DNA of 64,000 bases from Chryseobacterium sp. JUb7. Its GTDB lineage: Bacteria > Bacteroidota > Bacteroidia > Flavobacteriales > Weeksellaceae. The DNA is taken from the NCBI RefSeq assembly GCF_024806495.1, contig NZ_JANUFF010000006.1, positions 62,001 through 126,000 on the forward strand. The letters run 5' to 3'. The notes under the pieces are model-generated. The model searched no databases. It was not told where the DNA came from and was given only the letters and a program-made list of their open reading frames with translations. Each line of letters starts with the position of its first letter. Position 1 is the first letter of the stretch. Shown in pieces: positions 17,209 through 26,861 of this stretch. The position numbers were made by a program, and so were the translations under genes.

Positions 17209-18951
17209 TTATTGGGAAACTGCTTCAATGGCAAGATTCTGATCCAGATCTAAATCATATTTACGTCTTTTTATGAAATCTGCTGGTCCTATTCCATTGA
17301 TTTCTTTGAAAAGTTTCGAAAAATGATTTCTTGAGCCCATGCCACATTCTTCCGCAAGTGTTTCGATCTTATATTTTCGGTATTCCGGGTCATTATAGAG
17401 TTTATCAGTTATATATTTGATCCTTAAATCTATGAGGTATTTAGTGAAATTCATGCCTTTGTATTCGTTCACGATCTGTGACAGATAGAAATGATTAGTA
17501 TCAAATTTATCCGCCAATTTATGCTGTGTAATCCCATTCTCCCTAAACCCTCCCTTATCCTCAAAGTCCTGTAATTTATGCAGTATTTCTTCTATAACTT
17601 TTGGGTCAATTTCAAGTTTATTGCCATCTTGCTTTTCTTCTATTTTAATTGCCATATTAGCGCTATCTCTAGCTTTGATCTTTTGCTCCAGAATGTCATA
17701 TTTCTTTCGGATTCTTTTTTCTCTTCGTTTATAAAACAGCATGGTAGCAGCTAAAGTGACTGCGACTGTTCCTAATCCCCATTGGGCCACTCTGTCTCTT
17801 ATGGATTTATCTTCAAGTCGCTTCTTATCTTCTTTCAGTAAACGTGTATCATACTCCTTGCTTATCTTTTTGGACAGATAATTGAAATCTCTGAATAAGA
17901 CGCTATCTACTTTTAAAAGCTGATTGGTATAATATAATTGCTTCTCTATGCCATTATTTGCTTTGTAATGATCAATCAAAAGTTCATAGGTATCCCGAAC
18001 TTCGGGAACAATGAAACCATGCTTCTGAAAAATGGAATCGACTTTTTCAAAGTTTCTTAAAGCATGGGGTTCATCCCCCAATTCAAGATAGGATTTCCCC
18101 AAATATGAATAGTTTACAGCTAACCATGAAAAATCATTAATTTTCGAAAGTGCTACTGATGAAGCGATAAGTGAGGCGATAGCAGTTGAAAATTCCTTCT
18201 TCCGAAACTCGGAAATTCCTTTCTCTTTTATAAAATATCCCGATTCCTGCCTATGTTCGCGGGTAGAACCGATTTCTGTAAGTCCAATGCTAACAATAGA
18301 ATCGGCTAGTGAAAATTTTCCCATATTTCGATAACAAATAGCCATCTGATGAAGACTATTATAGTTACCTCTCCTAGAATCGTATAGAATATTAGGATCT
18401 TGCTGTTTCTTTAGCTCTGACGCAAAATGGTTCCGTGTCTTTATAAAAATGGGCAATGCCTCATCGTAGTGGCCTATATAGCTTTTGACAACTCCGATCA
18501 GATAATTTAGCCGGTTCTGATAATAGGGATCTGTATCTTTTGGAGCATACTGAACTGCTATAAGAAACTCATTTAATGCCAATTGGTATTTTTTAAAATG
18601 GAAATAGTAAACAACTCCCTTTTCGAGGTATGCAGAACTTACTAACGCCTGTTTGCGGGATAATTTGGCGGCAATGATTGTACTGTCTGCAAATTTAAGT
18701 TTTTCAGTACGATCAGCAGAGAATTCGACACCGTCTGCATATCCCTGATACAATTTATCATAATCCTTATCCTTTTTTGCTTCAGCAATGTACTTACGTA
18801 TGAATGGAAGTGCCCTGAAATCATTCTCTGAGAACACTTCATAATTTTTCCTTATATAATAATACTTACTGTACTCCTCTTGCTGGGCACAGAGAAATTC
18901 ACAGTGCAACAAACATAAAACAATTATGATATGAAAAGAGGAGAATTTCAT
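17209..18951 (-). CDS. Membrane TPR/AraC-type transcriptional regulator, module A
   Basis: A 580-residue regulator typical of Bacteroidota. It has a signal peptide or anchor (FSSFHIIIVLCLLHCEFLCA), tetratricopeptide-like helices from about 30 to 350, one membrane segment (WGLGTVAVTLAATMLFYKRR, near 392-411), and a C-terminal AraC-type double HTH (QHKLADKFDTNHFYLSQIV and KIETLAEECGMGSRNHFSKL). The periplasmic TPR part would sense a ligand or protein and the cytosolic HTH would bind DNA. It is divergent from the lipoprotein-MauE-peptide operon, with a 12-bp perfect palindrome between them. I infer that it controls that operon. Confidence 0.85.
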   Translation of the reverse strand: MKFSSFHIIIVLCLLHCEFLCAQQEEYSKYYYIRKNYEVFSENDFRALPFIRKYIAEAKKDKDYDKLYQGYADGVEFSADRTEKLKFADSTIIAAKLSRKQALVSSAYLEKGVVYYFHFKKYQLALNEFLIAVQYAPKDTDPYYQNRLNYLIGVVKSYIGHYDEALPIFIKTRNHFASELKKQQDPNILYDSRRGNYNSLHQMAICYRNMGKFSLADSIVSIGLTEIGSTREHRQESGYFIKEKGISEFRKKEFSTAIASLIASSVALSKINDFSWLAVNYSYLGKSYLELGDEPHALRNFEKVDSIFQKHGFIVPEVRDTYELLIDHYKANNGIEKQLYYTNQLLKVDSVLFRDFNYLSKKISKEYDTRLLKEDKKRLEDKSIRDRVAQWGLGTVAVTLAATMLFYKRREKRIRKKYDILEQKIKARDSANMAIKIEEKQDGNKLEIDPKVIEEILHKLQDFEDKGGFRENGITQHKLADKFDTNHFYLSQIVNEYKGMNFTKYLIDLRIKYITDKLYNDPEYRKYKIETLAEECGMGSRNHFSKLFKEINGIGPADFIKRRKYDLDLDQNLAIEAVSQ

Positions 18952-19073
18952 AGGTCAAGTTTATATAAAATTAGTAAAAATCGCCAAACCATTATTTATC
19001 AAAAACAAAAAACTGCAACATACCATAAAAACATTTTAAAACCCTGATTATCAAATTTATAACAATGCTCAAT

Positions 19074-19103
19074 TTGAACAATTTGCGCATTCAAATTGTT
19101 CAA
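19074..19103. promoter_or_regulatory. 12-bp perfect inverted repeat between divergent genes
   Basis: TTGAACAATTTG at 19074-19085 and CAAATTGTTCAA at 19092-19103 are separated by 6 nt. The repeat lies midway between the AraC-type gene (minus) and the lipoprotein gene (plus). It may be an operator for the divergent pair or a leader hairpin of the plus-strand operon. Confidence 0.55.
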
Positions 19104-19201
19104 CGGGCGCACTAAACAGTTTTTCCGTCTTCCAATGCCCTCTACCTTCGCTCTTGAATTCGAAATAACCGGCCGGGATAATTCTTAAAATTTTTAACAA
19201 A

Positions 19202-19441
19202 ATGAAAACTATTATCTCAACAATATTAATCATCGCAGGAGCGGTCATTTTACACTCCTGTCGAGAATCCGAAATAGAGGAACCGTTAGAACTGGGAAAA
19301 CTGAATATTGTCAACTCAAAAACGGAAATGTCAAAAAATAGCGATACAATTCAAGCAGGAGTCGTTTCCAACGACGACACTGATGAAACGATCAAAGACC
19401 CACCGATCAGACATGGTGGCCAATGGAAAACCTCTAAATAA
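19202..19441 (+). CDS. Small predicted lipoprotein, module A
   Basis: A 79-residue protein with a lipoprotein signal: hydrophobic IISTILIIAGAVI followed by the lipobox LHSC, so mature protein would begin at C20. The rest is short, polar, acidic and without further cysteines, and looks unstructured (VVSNDDTDETIKDPPIRHGG). No family is recognised. It is first in the plus-strand operon followed by the MauE-like protein and the small cysteine peptide. It could be a second small exported product or a surface partner of the system. Its reality rests on the clear lipobox and the operon position. Confidence 0.6.
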   Translation: MKTIISTILIIAGAVILHSCRESEIEEPLELGKLNIVNSKTEMSKNSDTIQAGVVSNDDTDETIKDPPIRHGGQWKTSK

Positions 19442-19501
19442 TACTCGATTTAAACTGTGTGTGAAATAACTTTTCAACGTAAATCACAAAATACTCAAAC
19501 C

Positions 19502-19948
19502 ATGCGAACGAAAAACTTGATAGCCGAAACAATTATATTCTTACTCCTACTCATGTGGGCATATACATTTGTCAGTAAGGTCCTTGATTTTGACACTTTC
19601 AGAAGGCAGATCAATGGTGCATATCTATTATCGTCTTTTGCATTACCGCTGCCTTACTTTTTACAACTACTGCATTTGTCACTTGTGATACTGCTGCTGA
19701 AGAAGTCGTGGAGGAAAATAGGACTTATAACCTCGCTATCTGTCCTGCTGTTATATACAGGATATCTCATCTACATCTTAAAGTTTGCGCCAAGCATACC
19801 ATGTTCATGTATTTCGCTTTATAGGGGGTTGAACTGGAATGATCAACTGTGGATTAATCTTGCGGTGCTGACGCTAAATATCATTGGTCTGATCATGTTT
19901 TCGTATAAAAGCCCACCACACAGTAGTCATGTTCAGACCACGTACTAA
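19502..19948 (+). CDS. MauE/DoxX-like redox membrane protein, module A
   Basis: A 148-residue protein with four hydrophobic segments (about 7-24, 42-67, 72-93 and 118-137). It carries the motif PCSC (C101, C103) on the loop before the last helix. This fits the MauE family, whose founding member is needed to form disulfides in methylamine dehydrogenase. The ATG at 19502 is preferred over an upstream GTG at 19457 because it places the first helix at the N-terminus. The gene lies between the small lipoprotein and the two-cysteine peptide. I infer that it oxidises or isomerises cysteines of the exported peptide. Confidence 0.75.
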   Translation: MRTKNLIAETIIFLLLLMWAYTFVSKVLDFDTFRRQINGAYLLSSFALPLPYFLQLLHLSLVILLLKKSWRKIGLITSLSVLLLYTGYLIYILKFAPSIPCSCISLYRGLNWNDQLWINLAVLTLNIIGLIMFSYKSPPHSSHVQTTY

Positions 19949-20050
19949 ATTTAAAACTAATAACCAAAACAGGGGAAGCCGAAAACCTGAAACCCAGAGT
20001 AGGCAAAAAACTAAAGTTTAGCTTTTTGATTTATAAAAGCACCAAACATC

Positions 20051-20311
20051 ATGAAATCACTTAGAATTACCTTAGGAGTTGCAGCAATTGCACTAGGTAC
20101 GTTTACAGCATTTTCATTTGCTCCGGCAAACACAGTGAACGAAGACGAAACAGGAATTTTTTACGTAAATCCAGATGGATCTATGGGTGATGCCTATAAT
20201 CCGCAACTACATCCATGCGATCCAGGTCCACAAACTTGCGCACGAGAATATGATTTGGAAACTGAGTTACCTACTGGACAAAATGTAATACAAGGAGTTA
20301 AGAGACAATAA
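20051..20311 (+). CDS. Small secreted two-cysteine peptide (DUF6520-like), module A
   Basis: An 86-residue protein with a signal-like start (KSLRITLGVAAIALGTFTAF) and a polar mature part with two cysteines (C56, C63) in HPCDPGPQTCARE. It resembles the DUF6520 group of small exported Bacteroidota proteins. One disulfide could form a short loop around DPGPQT. It follows a MauE-like gene, as does the module B peptide. A strong two-way terminator lies 20 bases downstream and faces the TlpA-SusD-SusC operon. Function unknown; it may be a substrate of the redox protein and an exported signal or toxin-like peptide. Confidence 0.65.
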   Translation: MKSLRITLGVAAIALGTFTAFSFAPANTVNEDETGIFYVNPDGSMGDAYNPQLHPCDPGPQTCAREYDLETELPTGQNVIQGVKRQ

Positions 20312-20330
20312 TGATAATTCCTTTGTATAA

Positions 20331-20361
20331 AAAAGGAAGCTTGCTTCGCACGCTTCCTTTT
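20331..20361. terminator. Shared two-way terminator, module A
   Basis: AAAAGGAAGC at 20331-20340 pairs perfectly with GCTTCCTTTT at 20352-20361 around an 11-nt loop. It has A-rich and T-rich flanks and sits between convergent gene ends, so it can end both transcripts. Confidence 0.85.
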
Positions 20362-20367
20362 AAATTT

Positions 20368-21813
20368 CTACTTTAAGCACTTCTTTATGTACTCCTTGAA
20401 ACCATCTGGGTCTTTTCCTGGATGAGGAGGAATCCCAACTATCCTACCTTGTTTATCCAAAACGATTAATGTGGGATATGCACCAACTTTTGCGAATTTT
20501 ATAATAGGATGATCATATCTCCTACCCTCTGTGTAAAGCTGTAATGCACTTTTTATGGAAAAAATGCCTATTCCACGTTTCCAAACGGGTATTTTTTGAT
20601 CCACACTAATTGAGACAAACTGAATTTTTTCATGCTTTAAAGAAGGTTCAATCTTTTTAAGTTCAGAAACCATCGTTTTACAGGCTCCGCAACCAGTAAA
20701 CCAAAAGTCCAAAATAACGACTTTTCCTTTTAACTCTTTTAAACTATGATACACACCATTTGTATCTGGCAAGTTAAAATTATAAAAAGGCTTTCCATGT
20801 TGTAGCACATCTTCTAGTGTCTTATATTCATTGAGAACATTCTGAAAATGCGGATTATTTTTATTTACATTTGCTACATAAAATTTATAAATGTCTTTAG
20901 ATTTCTGTCCGTACCAGTTCTCACGAAAGGTGCTAATCGCATTATCGGAAAGGAGATAGTCATTTACGTAGGATATATTTCCAAATTCTTTTTTAACCAA
21001 GGAGGCATATTCCAAAGGGTAGTTGTACCTAAATAAATCATATCTTGGACCCAATTGGTGCATATTAGATAAAGAAATATATGCAGGAAGCACGTGAAGC
21101 CCACCAAAATAATCTAGTGTTAAGCTATCAAGAAGTGGTGTGATTCTTTTCTTTTGTTTGATAAACTGATTAAATAATGTCGCAACAGAATCGTTATATT
21201 GTTGTATTGACTGCGACATTATTGCATCCAAAGTTTGATTAACCAGTTGAGCTTTTGCTAACCTAAAATCTCTGGTATTCTTTTTAGGATGTCTATTAAA
21301 AATTGAATCAATAATATCAAGTGATCTATCCACTTCCAGATATCTTTCTGTTATATTTTGTTTATGGTAAGGTTTTTTAGAAAATTTACTTGAAAACATT
21401 ATTTTTGTAACTTCTTTTGTCATGAGTAATTTTTCCGCACCCTTACCGGTTATTTCCATATTATTTAATCCCGATTTATTATCCCGAAGGGTCAAGTTTA
21501 GACTGTCCCCAGGATTGACAATAATATTGAAAGTTCCTGGGACAAATAAAAGACCTCCGACCATATTTGAATAAATGCATACTGTTGTAGTTTCTTTCAG
21601 TGGAAAATCAAAATGGAAATTGCCGTCTTTTCTTTCCAAGACATACTCCTGTGCACTATATAAGGCAAATTTGCCATCAAAGATTGGAAACGATAATCGA
21701 ATAACAGAATCTTTAAAATTTTCAAACTTTATATTTAGAACGGTTCTTTTTTGAGCAATGGAAAACTGTACCATAAGTAAATACAGCATAGTACTAAATA
21801 ATATTTTTTTCAT
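20368..21813 (-). CDS. TlpA-like thioredoxin-fold protein, module A
   Basis: A 481-residue exported protein with signal peptide KILFSTMLYLLMVQFSIAQ. The first 330 residues include a DUF4369-like beta region and helices of unknown role. The C-terminal domain is a thioredoxin fold with active site FTGCGACKTM (C375, C378) and cis-proline in AYPTLIV (P447). Such proteins reduce or exchange disulfides in the periplasm. It is the last gene after SusC and SusD, 26 bases past SusD. Together with the MauE-like protein across the terminator, it gives module A two cysteine-redox functions. Confidence 0.85.
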   Translation of the reverse strand: MKKILFSTMLYLLMVQFSIAQKRTVLNIKFENFKDSVIRLSFPIFDGKFALYSAQEYVLERKDGNFHFDFPLKETTTVCIYSNMVGGLLFVPGTFNIIVNPGDSLNLTLRDNKSGLNNMEITGKGAEKLLMTKEVTKIMFSSKFSKKPYHKQNITERYLEVDRSLDIIDSIFNRHPKKNTRDFRLAKAQLVNQTLDAIMSQSIQQYNDSVATLFNQFIKQKKRITPLLDSLTLDYFGGLHVLPAYISLSNMHQLGPRYDLFRYNYPLEYASLVKKEFGNISYVNDYLLSDNAISTFRENWYGQKSKDIYKFYVANVNKNNPHFQNVLNEYKTLEDVLQHGKPFYNFNLPDTNGVYHSLKELKGKVVILDFWFTGCGACKTMVSELKKIEPSLKHEKIQFVSISVDQKIPVWKRGIGIFSIKSALQLYTEGRRYDHPIIKFAKVGAYPTLIVLDKQGRIVGIPPHPGKDPDGFKEYIKKCLK

Positions 21814-21839
21814 GATATGTATTAAGTTATGTTGACATA

Positions 21840-23201
21840 TTAGTTCTTTTCTATGCCGTTATAATCGATAATATATTGGGGAATTGGAAATAGGTAACGT
21901 TTGTCATTGGGTGGGAGCGTATATACTTTATTACCAACAATTCTTGTCAATGTTTTCGCATAACGAGGATCTTTATTTAAACGTTTAAGATCTTGAAATC
22001 GAAGTCCTCTTTTCAATAATTCTTTTCTTCTTTCTTTCAATATTAAATCAAGCGCATCTAAATCTGAACTGGCCGACAACGGCAAGAATTTGCCTTTTAT
22101 ATATCTTTTAATAAGCAAAGTATTGAGCATTTCCATCGCTTTCACTTTATCTCCTAATCTGGCTGCACATTCTGCTCCAATGAGAAAAACTTCATCAGTC
22201 GCAGTACCCGATAGATTATTACCAATGGGAGCACCACGCCAAACGTTCTTCCCGTTTTGCTTTCTAAAATATAATAGTTTTCTAAGATCATTATTATCAT
22301 AAAGATCATACAATTCGTCTGGTATTGAGGAATAGCTATTTCCTGAAGTACCATACCCTGTTGTCATTTCAATCATAATATGCACTTCTTTACTCTTTGA
22401 CAGAATGGGGTAAGATTCTGAAGGATCAAATGTATTGTAATCATCAAGATAAGAATTTAGGTTTAGTGAATTCTGAGATGCATCAAATGCTTTTTTGTAA
22501 TCATTCATATATAGATATGTCCTTGCAAGTAATGCATATGCTCCTGAATTTGTTATGTGAGTCGATGAAATCGCGTTTTGAGGTAATAATGTTGCAGCCA
22601 AACTTAGATCTTCCGCGATCCGCTGATAAGTTTGCTTTAAACTGCTCCTAAAAATTGGTTCATTGATATCATCATTTATTTTTAAAGGAATGCCAAGATC
22701 CGTATCAGCAGTATTGGCGTCATAATATTTACAAAAAGTCATTGCTAGGTTTAAAAATGCTTTTGATCTGTAATACAATGCAGAGCCTTTAATTCGGTCA
22801 TATAACTCAATATTGCTTGATGTTCGCTTAATCTTTTCAAGTGCTTTTAATGTTACATTACAAGCTTGGATCTGGACATAAGGTAGCTCCCACTCTTCCT
22901 GGGTAGTACCATAACCTAATTTAGGAAACACATCTACTGTCCATGTTAGCAATTTACGTTCAAAATCTATCCACAACGAATTGTATTGTTCAAGAGTTAC
23001 ATCAAAATCGTCACAAGATACTTCCATTGCACCTCGGCCGTCGTAAAGAAATTGACTCGAATTCATAAGTAGACTCAAATCATTAAGTGTCGTAGGTATA
23101 ATAAGTTTTATGTCTTGCTTTTCCTCAAGCCACTCTTTCGAACAAGAAAGCAGAAGAAATAGCAGAGTTAATGGCAACAATAGTTTTATTTTCTTTTTCA
23201 T
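21840..23201 (-). CDS. SusD/RagB-family outer-membrane lipoprotein, module A
   Basis: A 453-residue lipoprotein with signal KKKIKLLLPLTLLFLLLSCS (lipobox LLSC). The SusD fold shows TPR-like helices and the conserved C-terminal LILKERRKELLKRGLRFQDL and FPIPQ segments. SusD proteins form the lid on SusC channels and bind the imported substrate. I chose the ATG at 23201 rather than an upstream start at 23240, which would overlap SusC and hide the signal peptide. It starts 11 bases after the SusC stop. No glycan-degrading enzyme lies nearby; redox and peptide genes do, so the substrate may be a peptide. It resembles RagB, which binds peptides. Confidence 0.9.
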   Translation of the reverse strand: MKKKIKLLLPLTLLFLLLSCSKEWLEEKQDIKLIIPTTLNDLSLLMNSSQFLYDGRGAMEVSCDDFDVTLEQYNSLWIDFERKLLTWTVDVFPKLGYGTTQEEWELPYVQIQACNVTLKALEKIKRTSSNIELYDRIKGSALYYRSKAFLNLAMTFCKYYDANTADTDLGIPLKINDDINEPIFRSSLKQTYQRIAEDLSLAATLLPQNAISSTHITNSGAYALLARTYLYMNDYKKAFDASQNSLNLNSYLDDYNTFDPSESYPILSKSKEVHIMIEMTTGYGTSGNSYSSIPDELYDLYDNNDLRKLLYFRKQNGKNVWRGAPIGNNLSGTATDEVFLIGAECAARLGDKVKAMEMLNTLLIKRYIKGKFLPLSASSDLDALDLILKERRKELLKRGLRFQDLKRLNKDPRYAKTLTRIVGNKVYTLPPNDKRYLFPIPQYIIDYNGIEKN

Positions 23202-23211
23202 AGCAGTCTGA

Positions 23212-26200
23212 TTAAAGGTTACAGTTAAGCCCCAAAGCAAAAGTCCTTACGGGTTTCGTTGTTGGAAAATCAGGGTCTAAATTTTCTTTGTTAGCTTTCC
23301 AAATCATGGCGACATTATTTACATAGCCAAAAAGACGTACGTTTTTAAGATGAAGCTTTTGTAATACTTTGGAATCAAGGTTGTAACTTAAGTTTATATC
23401 TTGAAGCCTAATATGATCACCTTTACATACCAATATTTCTGAATTAAGATAATATTGATCAGCGACGTTCACTCCCGGATAGACCATTGCTGGAACGGTC
23501 GTCGTCAGCTCATCTCCTGGTTTTTGCCACCTTCTATAATAATCGCCATGTGCATAATAATTGCTATAGAGAGAAGAGTACATTATAGAATTTCGTTTAA
23601 AATAGTACCCAAAACGATAAGTAATATTAAACGATAGGTTAAAGTTTTTGTAACTAACAGTATTCCGCAAAGCCCCAAAATATGGTGCTAATGCATTACC
23701 ATGATATACAAGTCTATTCTCAGGATCCTCCGCCAGTTGTTGAGTTATCTGGGCATACTGTGTAGAAGGTTCGCCATCTAAGAAACCTCTAGCTTGACCT
23801 GTTTGCGGATCTAATCCTGCCCACGGATAAGAATAAATACCAAACAGCGATCTGCCAACAATGGGATTGTATAACGTTGCGTTTCTAATTATACTATTAT
23901 CAGCGACAAAATTGGTAAGGCTAGTTGGTCGTTTATAAGCTGTTATTATGTCCTTAGCATAAGAAAAAATTGCCGTTGTTTTCCAACCAAAAGATTCTGT
24001 TTGAATATTTATAGAATTCAGTTCGATATCAATACCTTTACCTGTCATATTTGCTACATTCCCACGAAAAGATGCATATCCGGTAGTAGGATCTATATCT
24101 CCATTCCCTATAAGGTCTTTTCCTTTACGGTTAAAATATTCAATACTTCCAGAGAACCTATTGTCTTTTGAAGCGAAATCAACGCCGATATTAAACATCC
24201 GGTTACGCTCCCAACGAAGTTCATTATTTGGCGGCGTTACAAGATCCGCGTTTGGTAAATTATTGTATAAATTCCTTGAGAGACGGGCAGTTGTATATGC
24301 TGTTGTAGTTCTGTCAATGTTTCCACTATATCCGAAAGTCGATCGAAGGCTTAATTGCGAAAGCCATTCCAGATGATAAAAATCCTCTTTGTTAATATTC
24401 CATTTGACACCCGTAGACCATAAAGGGACAGACTTTTGATTGGTCTTCACTCCAAAAAGATTGGATTGGTCTATGCGGGCACTAGCAGAAACAACATAGC
24501 GGAGATCATAATTATAGGCTCCATTTAAATAGTATGAGCGGATTCGATCAACTGTACCAGAATAGTTATCAAAATTTGATATAGTAGCAGTGCCATTTCT
24601 TCCATATTGTGTAAAACGGGTTATATAATCGACTAAGATGCTCGAACCTACATTCGGGTCAAAACCATATTGCCTTGAACTGATTCCGTTAGAATTTGTT
24701 TCTCGAACTTCAAATCCAGCAATAGCATTAACCTGATGTTTGTTCCATTTTTGATCATAATTTAATTGAAACCTACCATTCAATGCATTAAGTTCTGTAT
24801 TTGTATTATCAAGCCGTCCACCCAGTGGAATGTTACGGGTCAAAACCCCATTGTTAATGGTAGTAAATCTATTAATTTGATCACGCATCAAGTAACTGTC
24901 CTGATCATAATAGTTTTTTCGTCGACCCAACTGATTTTCGTATTGAAATCGTACTTCAGCAGAGAGAGCTGGAATAAAAGTGTACTTTATGGCTGTATTT
25001 AAGCGAAGTTCGGACTGTTTATATTTGTTGTTCTGATAATCCAATTCTTCCAATGGTACAAAATCCCAATTGAGCAGTCCAGCAGTAAGTGCTTTCTCTT
25101 TTAAAACATTACTTGCATCTTTAATTACCCGTACAGCATCCCCTTTGTCATCAACCAATCGTGCATACGGATACATTAATTCAGTACCCATATTGTTAAG
25201 CATTGAAATTACATTGGATGTAGATTGATTATTCTGGTTGTAAGCAAGACCCACAGAAATTTCCAGTTTTTCTATTGGACGGAAGACCTGATTACTGTTC
25301 AAGCTTATCCTGCTGAAGTCGCTGCCTTTTTCAGTATTTTGGTTTTTATCGAATCCTGCGGAAAAATAATAAGTGTATTTATTTGTTCCTCCATTAAAGT
25401 TTAGCGCATACTGCTGCTTGATGCTATTTCGATAGAGATACTTGCTCATGTCATCCCGTAGATGATTGTTTCGGAGTGCATCAATCTGGTTGGTGGCTTG
25501 CTGTTCCGTCAATATTCCGTTTTTCTGGTCATTCAAAATGCTGACCACAGGTGAATAAGGTCTATTAGCAGCAGTATTGCTGATAATCGTATTGTAGAAA
25601 CCTTTTTCAAAAAGCATCTTTTCAATGTCAATGAAATCTGTTGGCTTTATTTGGGGGATGTAATTTAAATCAGGCTTCTGCCCGATCGTGACATTGCTCG
25701 TAAATCCTATGTTCATGGGCTGGTCTGCTCGTCCCTTTTTAGTCTTAATGACGATCACACCATTACCAGCACGAACTCCCCAGATTGAAGCGGCAGCTGC
25801 ATCTTTTAAAATATCAATGTCGTCTATGTCGTTCGGATTGATATTGTTGATATCACCTTCATAAGGGAAATTGTCAACAACAATTAGGGGTTGATCGTTA
25901 CCAAAGATCGTAGCCTGTCCCCTGATGGTTAGCTTTGGGCTACCTGACCTCTCATCAAATAGAATGGACGGCGCTATACCTTTCAGCCTGCTAATAACAT
26001 CGGTTGAAACCTGCCTGTTAAAGGTGGCATTATCGACCTTGGAAAAAGACCCTGTTGCTCTTTCCTTTGGAATAGATTGATATCCACTGGCAACAACGGA
26101 TACCTCATCAATAACATTGCTATTGGTTGTCAATGTTATCCGGTCAATGTATTTTGCTGATACCGACATTGGTGCATAGCCTAAAAAGCTGATCTTTAGC

Positions 26201-26742
26201 TCAGATTCAGCATACTCCGAAGGCAATTCAAAATTTCCGTTGTTATCGGAGTTCGTCACAAAGTTGCTGCCCTTAACCTGAATAGTCGCGCCAGCTAATG
26301 GATTGCCCTTTTCATCGACGATCTTTCCCTTTATGGTTTCCTTTTTTTTTGAATTGGAAGTATTCGATGTTTTCCGCTCCTGCAAAATGATAATGCCATC
26401 TGCAATTTCAAATGCGATCGGTTGGTTTGCGAAGAGTGTCCTTAATGTCTCTTCTAATGAAGCATTTTTCAGGTTTACAGTAATAGGCCCAACTTTTTTC
26501 AGTAGATCCTCATTGTAGACAAAATCATATTTGGTCGCTTTCCGAATTTCTGAAATTGCTTTTGACAAGGGCGCTTTCTGCAAGGAAAGGCTAATCTGTT
26601 GAGCCTGTAAAGCTGTACCGCTGGCAAGCAGTATAAAAAGTGCAGCACTCTTTATACCGTTTCGCAGAAGTTTTCTCCTGTGGGAAAACAGATCCACCCA
26701 CAGCGGAATGTTTTTCTTGTTGGAAAAATCATGTTTTTTCAT
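23212..26742 (-). CDS. SusC/RagA-family TonB-dependent transporter, module A
   Basis: A 1176-residue outer-membrane transporter. The order is signal/anchor (SAALFILLASGTALQAQQ), STN secretin-like domain (about 60-115, KYDFVYNEDLLKKVGPITVN), carboxypeptidase-like beta domain (IKGKIVDEKGNPLAGATIQV), plug with the SusC-specific IDDIDILKDAAAASIWG, and a long beta barrel. The STN domain indicates signalling to the FecR anti-sigma factor upstream, giving trans-envelope control by the ECF sigma factor. It pairs with SusD directly downstream. The substrate cannot be told from sequence. Confidence 0.93.
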   Translation of the reverse strand: MKKHDFSNKKNIPLWVDLFSHRRKLLRNGIKSAALFILLASGTALQAQQISLSLQKAPLSKAISEIRKATKYDFVYNEDLLKKVGPITVNLKNASLEETLRTLFANQPIAFEIADGIIILQERKTSNTSNSKKKETIKGKIVDEKGNPLAGATIQVKGSNFVTNSDNNGNFELPSEYAESELKISFLGYAPMSVSAKYIDRITLTTNSNVIDEVSVVASGYQSIPKERATGSFSKVDNATFNRQVSTDVISRLKGIAPSILFDERSGSPKLTIRGQATIFGNDQPLIVVDNFPYEGDINNINPNDIDDIDILKDAAAASIWGVRAGNGVIVIKTKKGRADQPMNIGFTSNVTIGQKPDLNYIPQIKPTDFIDIEKMLFEKGFYNTIISNTAANRPYSPVVSILNDQKNGILTEQQATNQIDALRNNHLRDDMSKYLYRNSIKQQYALNFNGGTNKYTYYFSAGFDKNQNTEKGSDFSRISLNSNQVFRPIEKLEISVGLAYNQNNQSTSNVISMLNNMGTELMYPYARLVDDKGDAVRVIKDASNVLKEKALTAGLLNWDFVPLEELDYQNNKYKQSELRLNTAIKYTFIPALSAEVRFQYENQLGRRKNYYDQDSYLMRDQINRFTTINNGVLTRNIPLGGRLDNTNTELNALNGRFQLNYDQKWNKHQVNAIAGFEVRETNSNGISSRQYGFDPNVGSSILVDYITRFTQYGRNGTATISNFDNYSGTVDRIRSYYLNGAYNYDLRYVVSASARIDQSNLFGVKTNQKSVPLWSTGVKWNINKEDFYHLEWLSQLSLRSTFGYSGNIDRTTTAYTTARLSRNLYNNLPNADLVTPPNNELRWERNRMFNIGVDFASKDNRFSGSIEYFNRKGKDLIGNGDIDPTTGYASFRGNVANMTGKGIDIELNSINIQTESFGWKTTAIFSYAKDIITAYKRPTSLTNFVADNSIIRNATLYNPIVGRSLFGIYSYPWAGLDPQTGQARGFLDGEPSTQYAQITQQLAEDPENRLVYHGNALAPYFGALRNTVSYKNFNLSFNITYRFGYYFKRNSIMYSSLYSNYYAHGDYYRRWQKPGDELTTTVPAMVYPGVNVADQYYLNSEILVCKGDHIRLQDINLSYNLDSKVLQKLHLKNVRLFGYVNNVAMIWKANKENLDPDFPTTKPVRTFALGLNCNL

Positions 26743-26803
26743 AGATTTGTGTAGGGTTAAAAAGTAATTTTCGTTGCTGGAAATTTATGATGTAGACCCG
26801 ATC

Positions 26804-26827
26804 GCCGGAGTGCGCTAACACTCCGGC
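26804..26827 (-). promoter_or_regulatory. GC-rich hairpin between fecR and susC, module A
   Basis: GCCGGAGTG and CACTCCGGC form a perfect 9-bp stem with a 6-nt loop. No T-run follows on the minus strand, so it is more likely a leader, processing or stability hairpin than a strong terminator. A hairpin of the same size sits in the same place in module B. Confidence 0.6.
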
Positions 26828-26861
26828 ATATTTTCAGGCCAACATATGAAACTATAAATTC

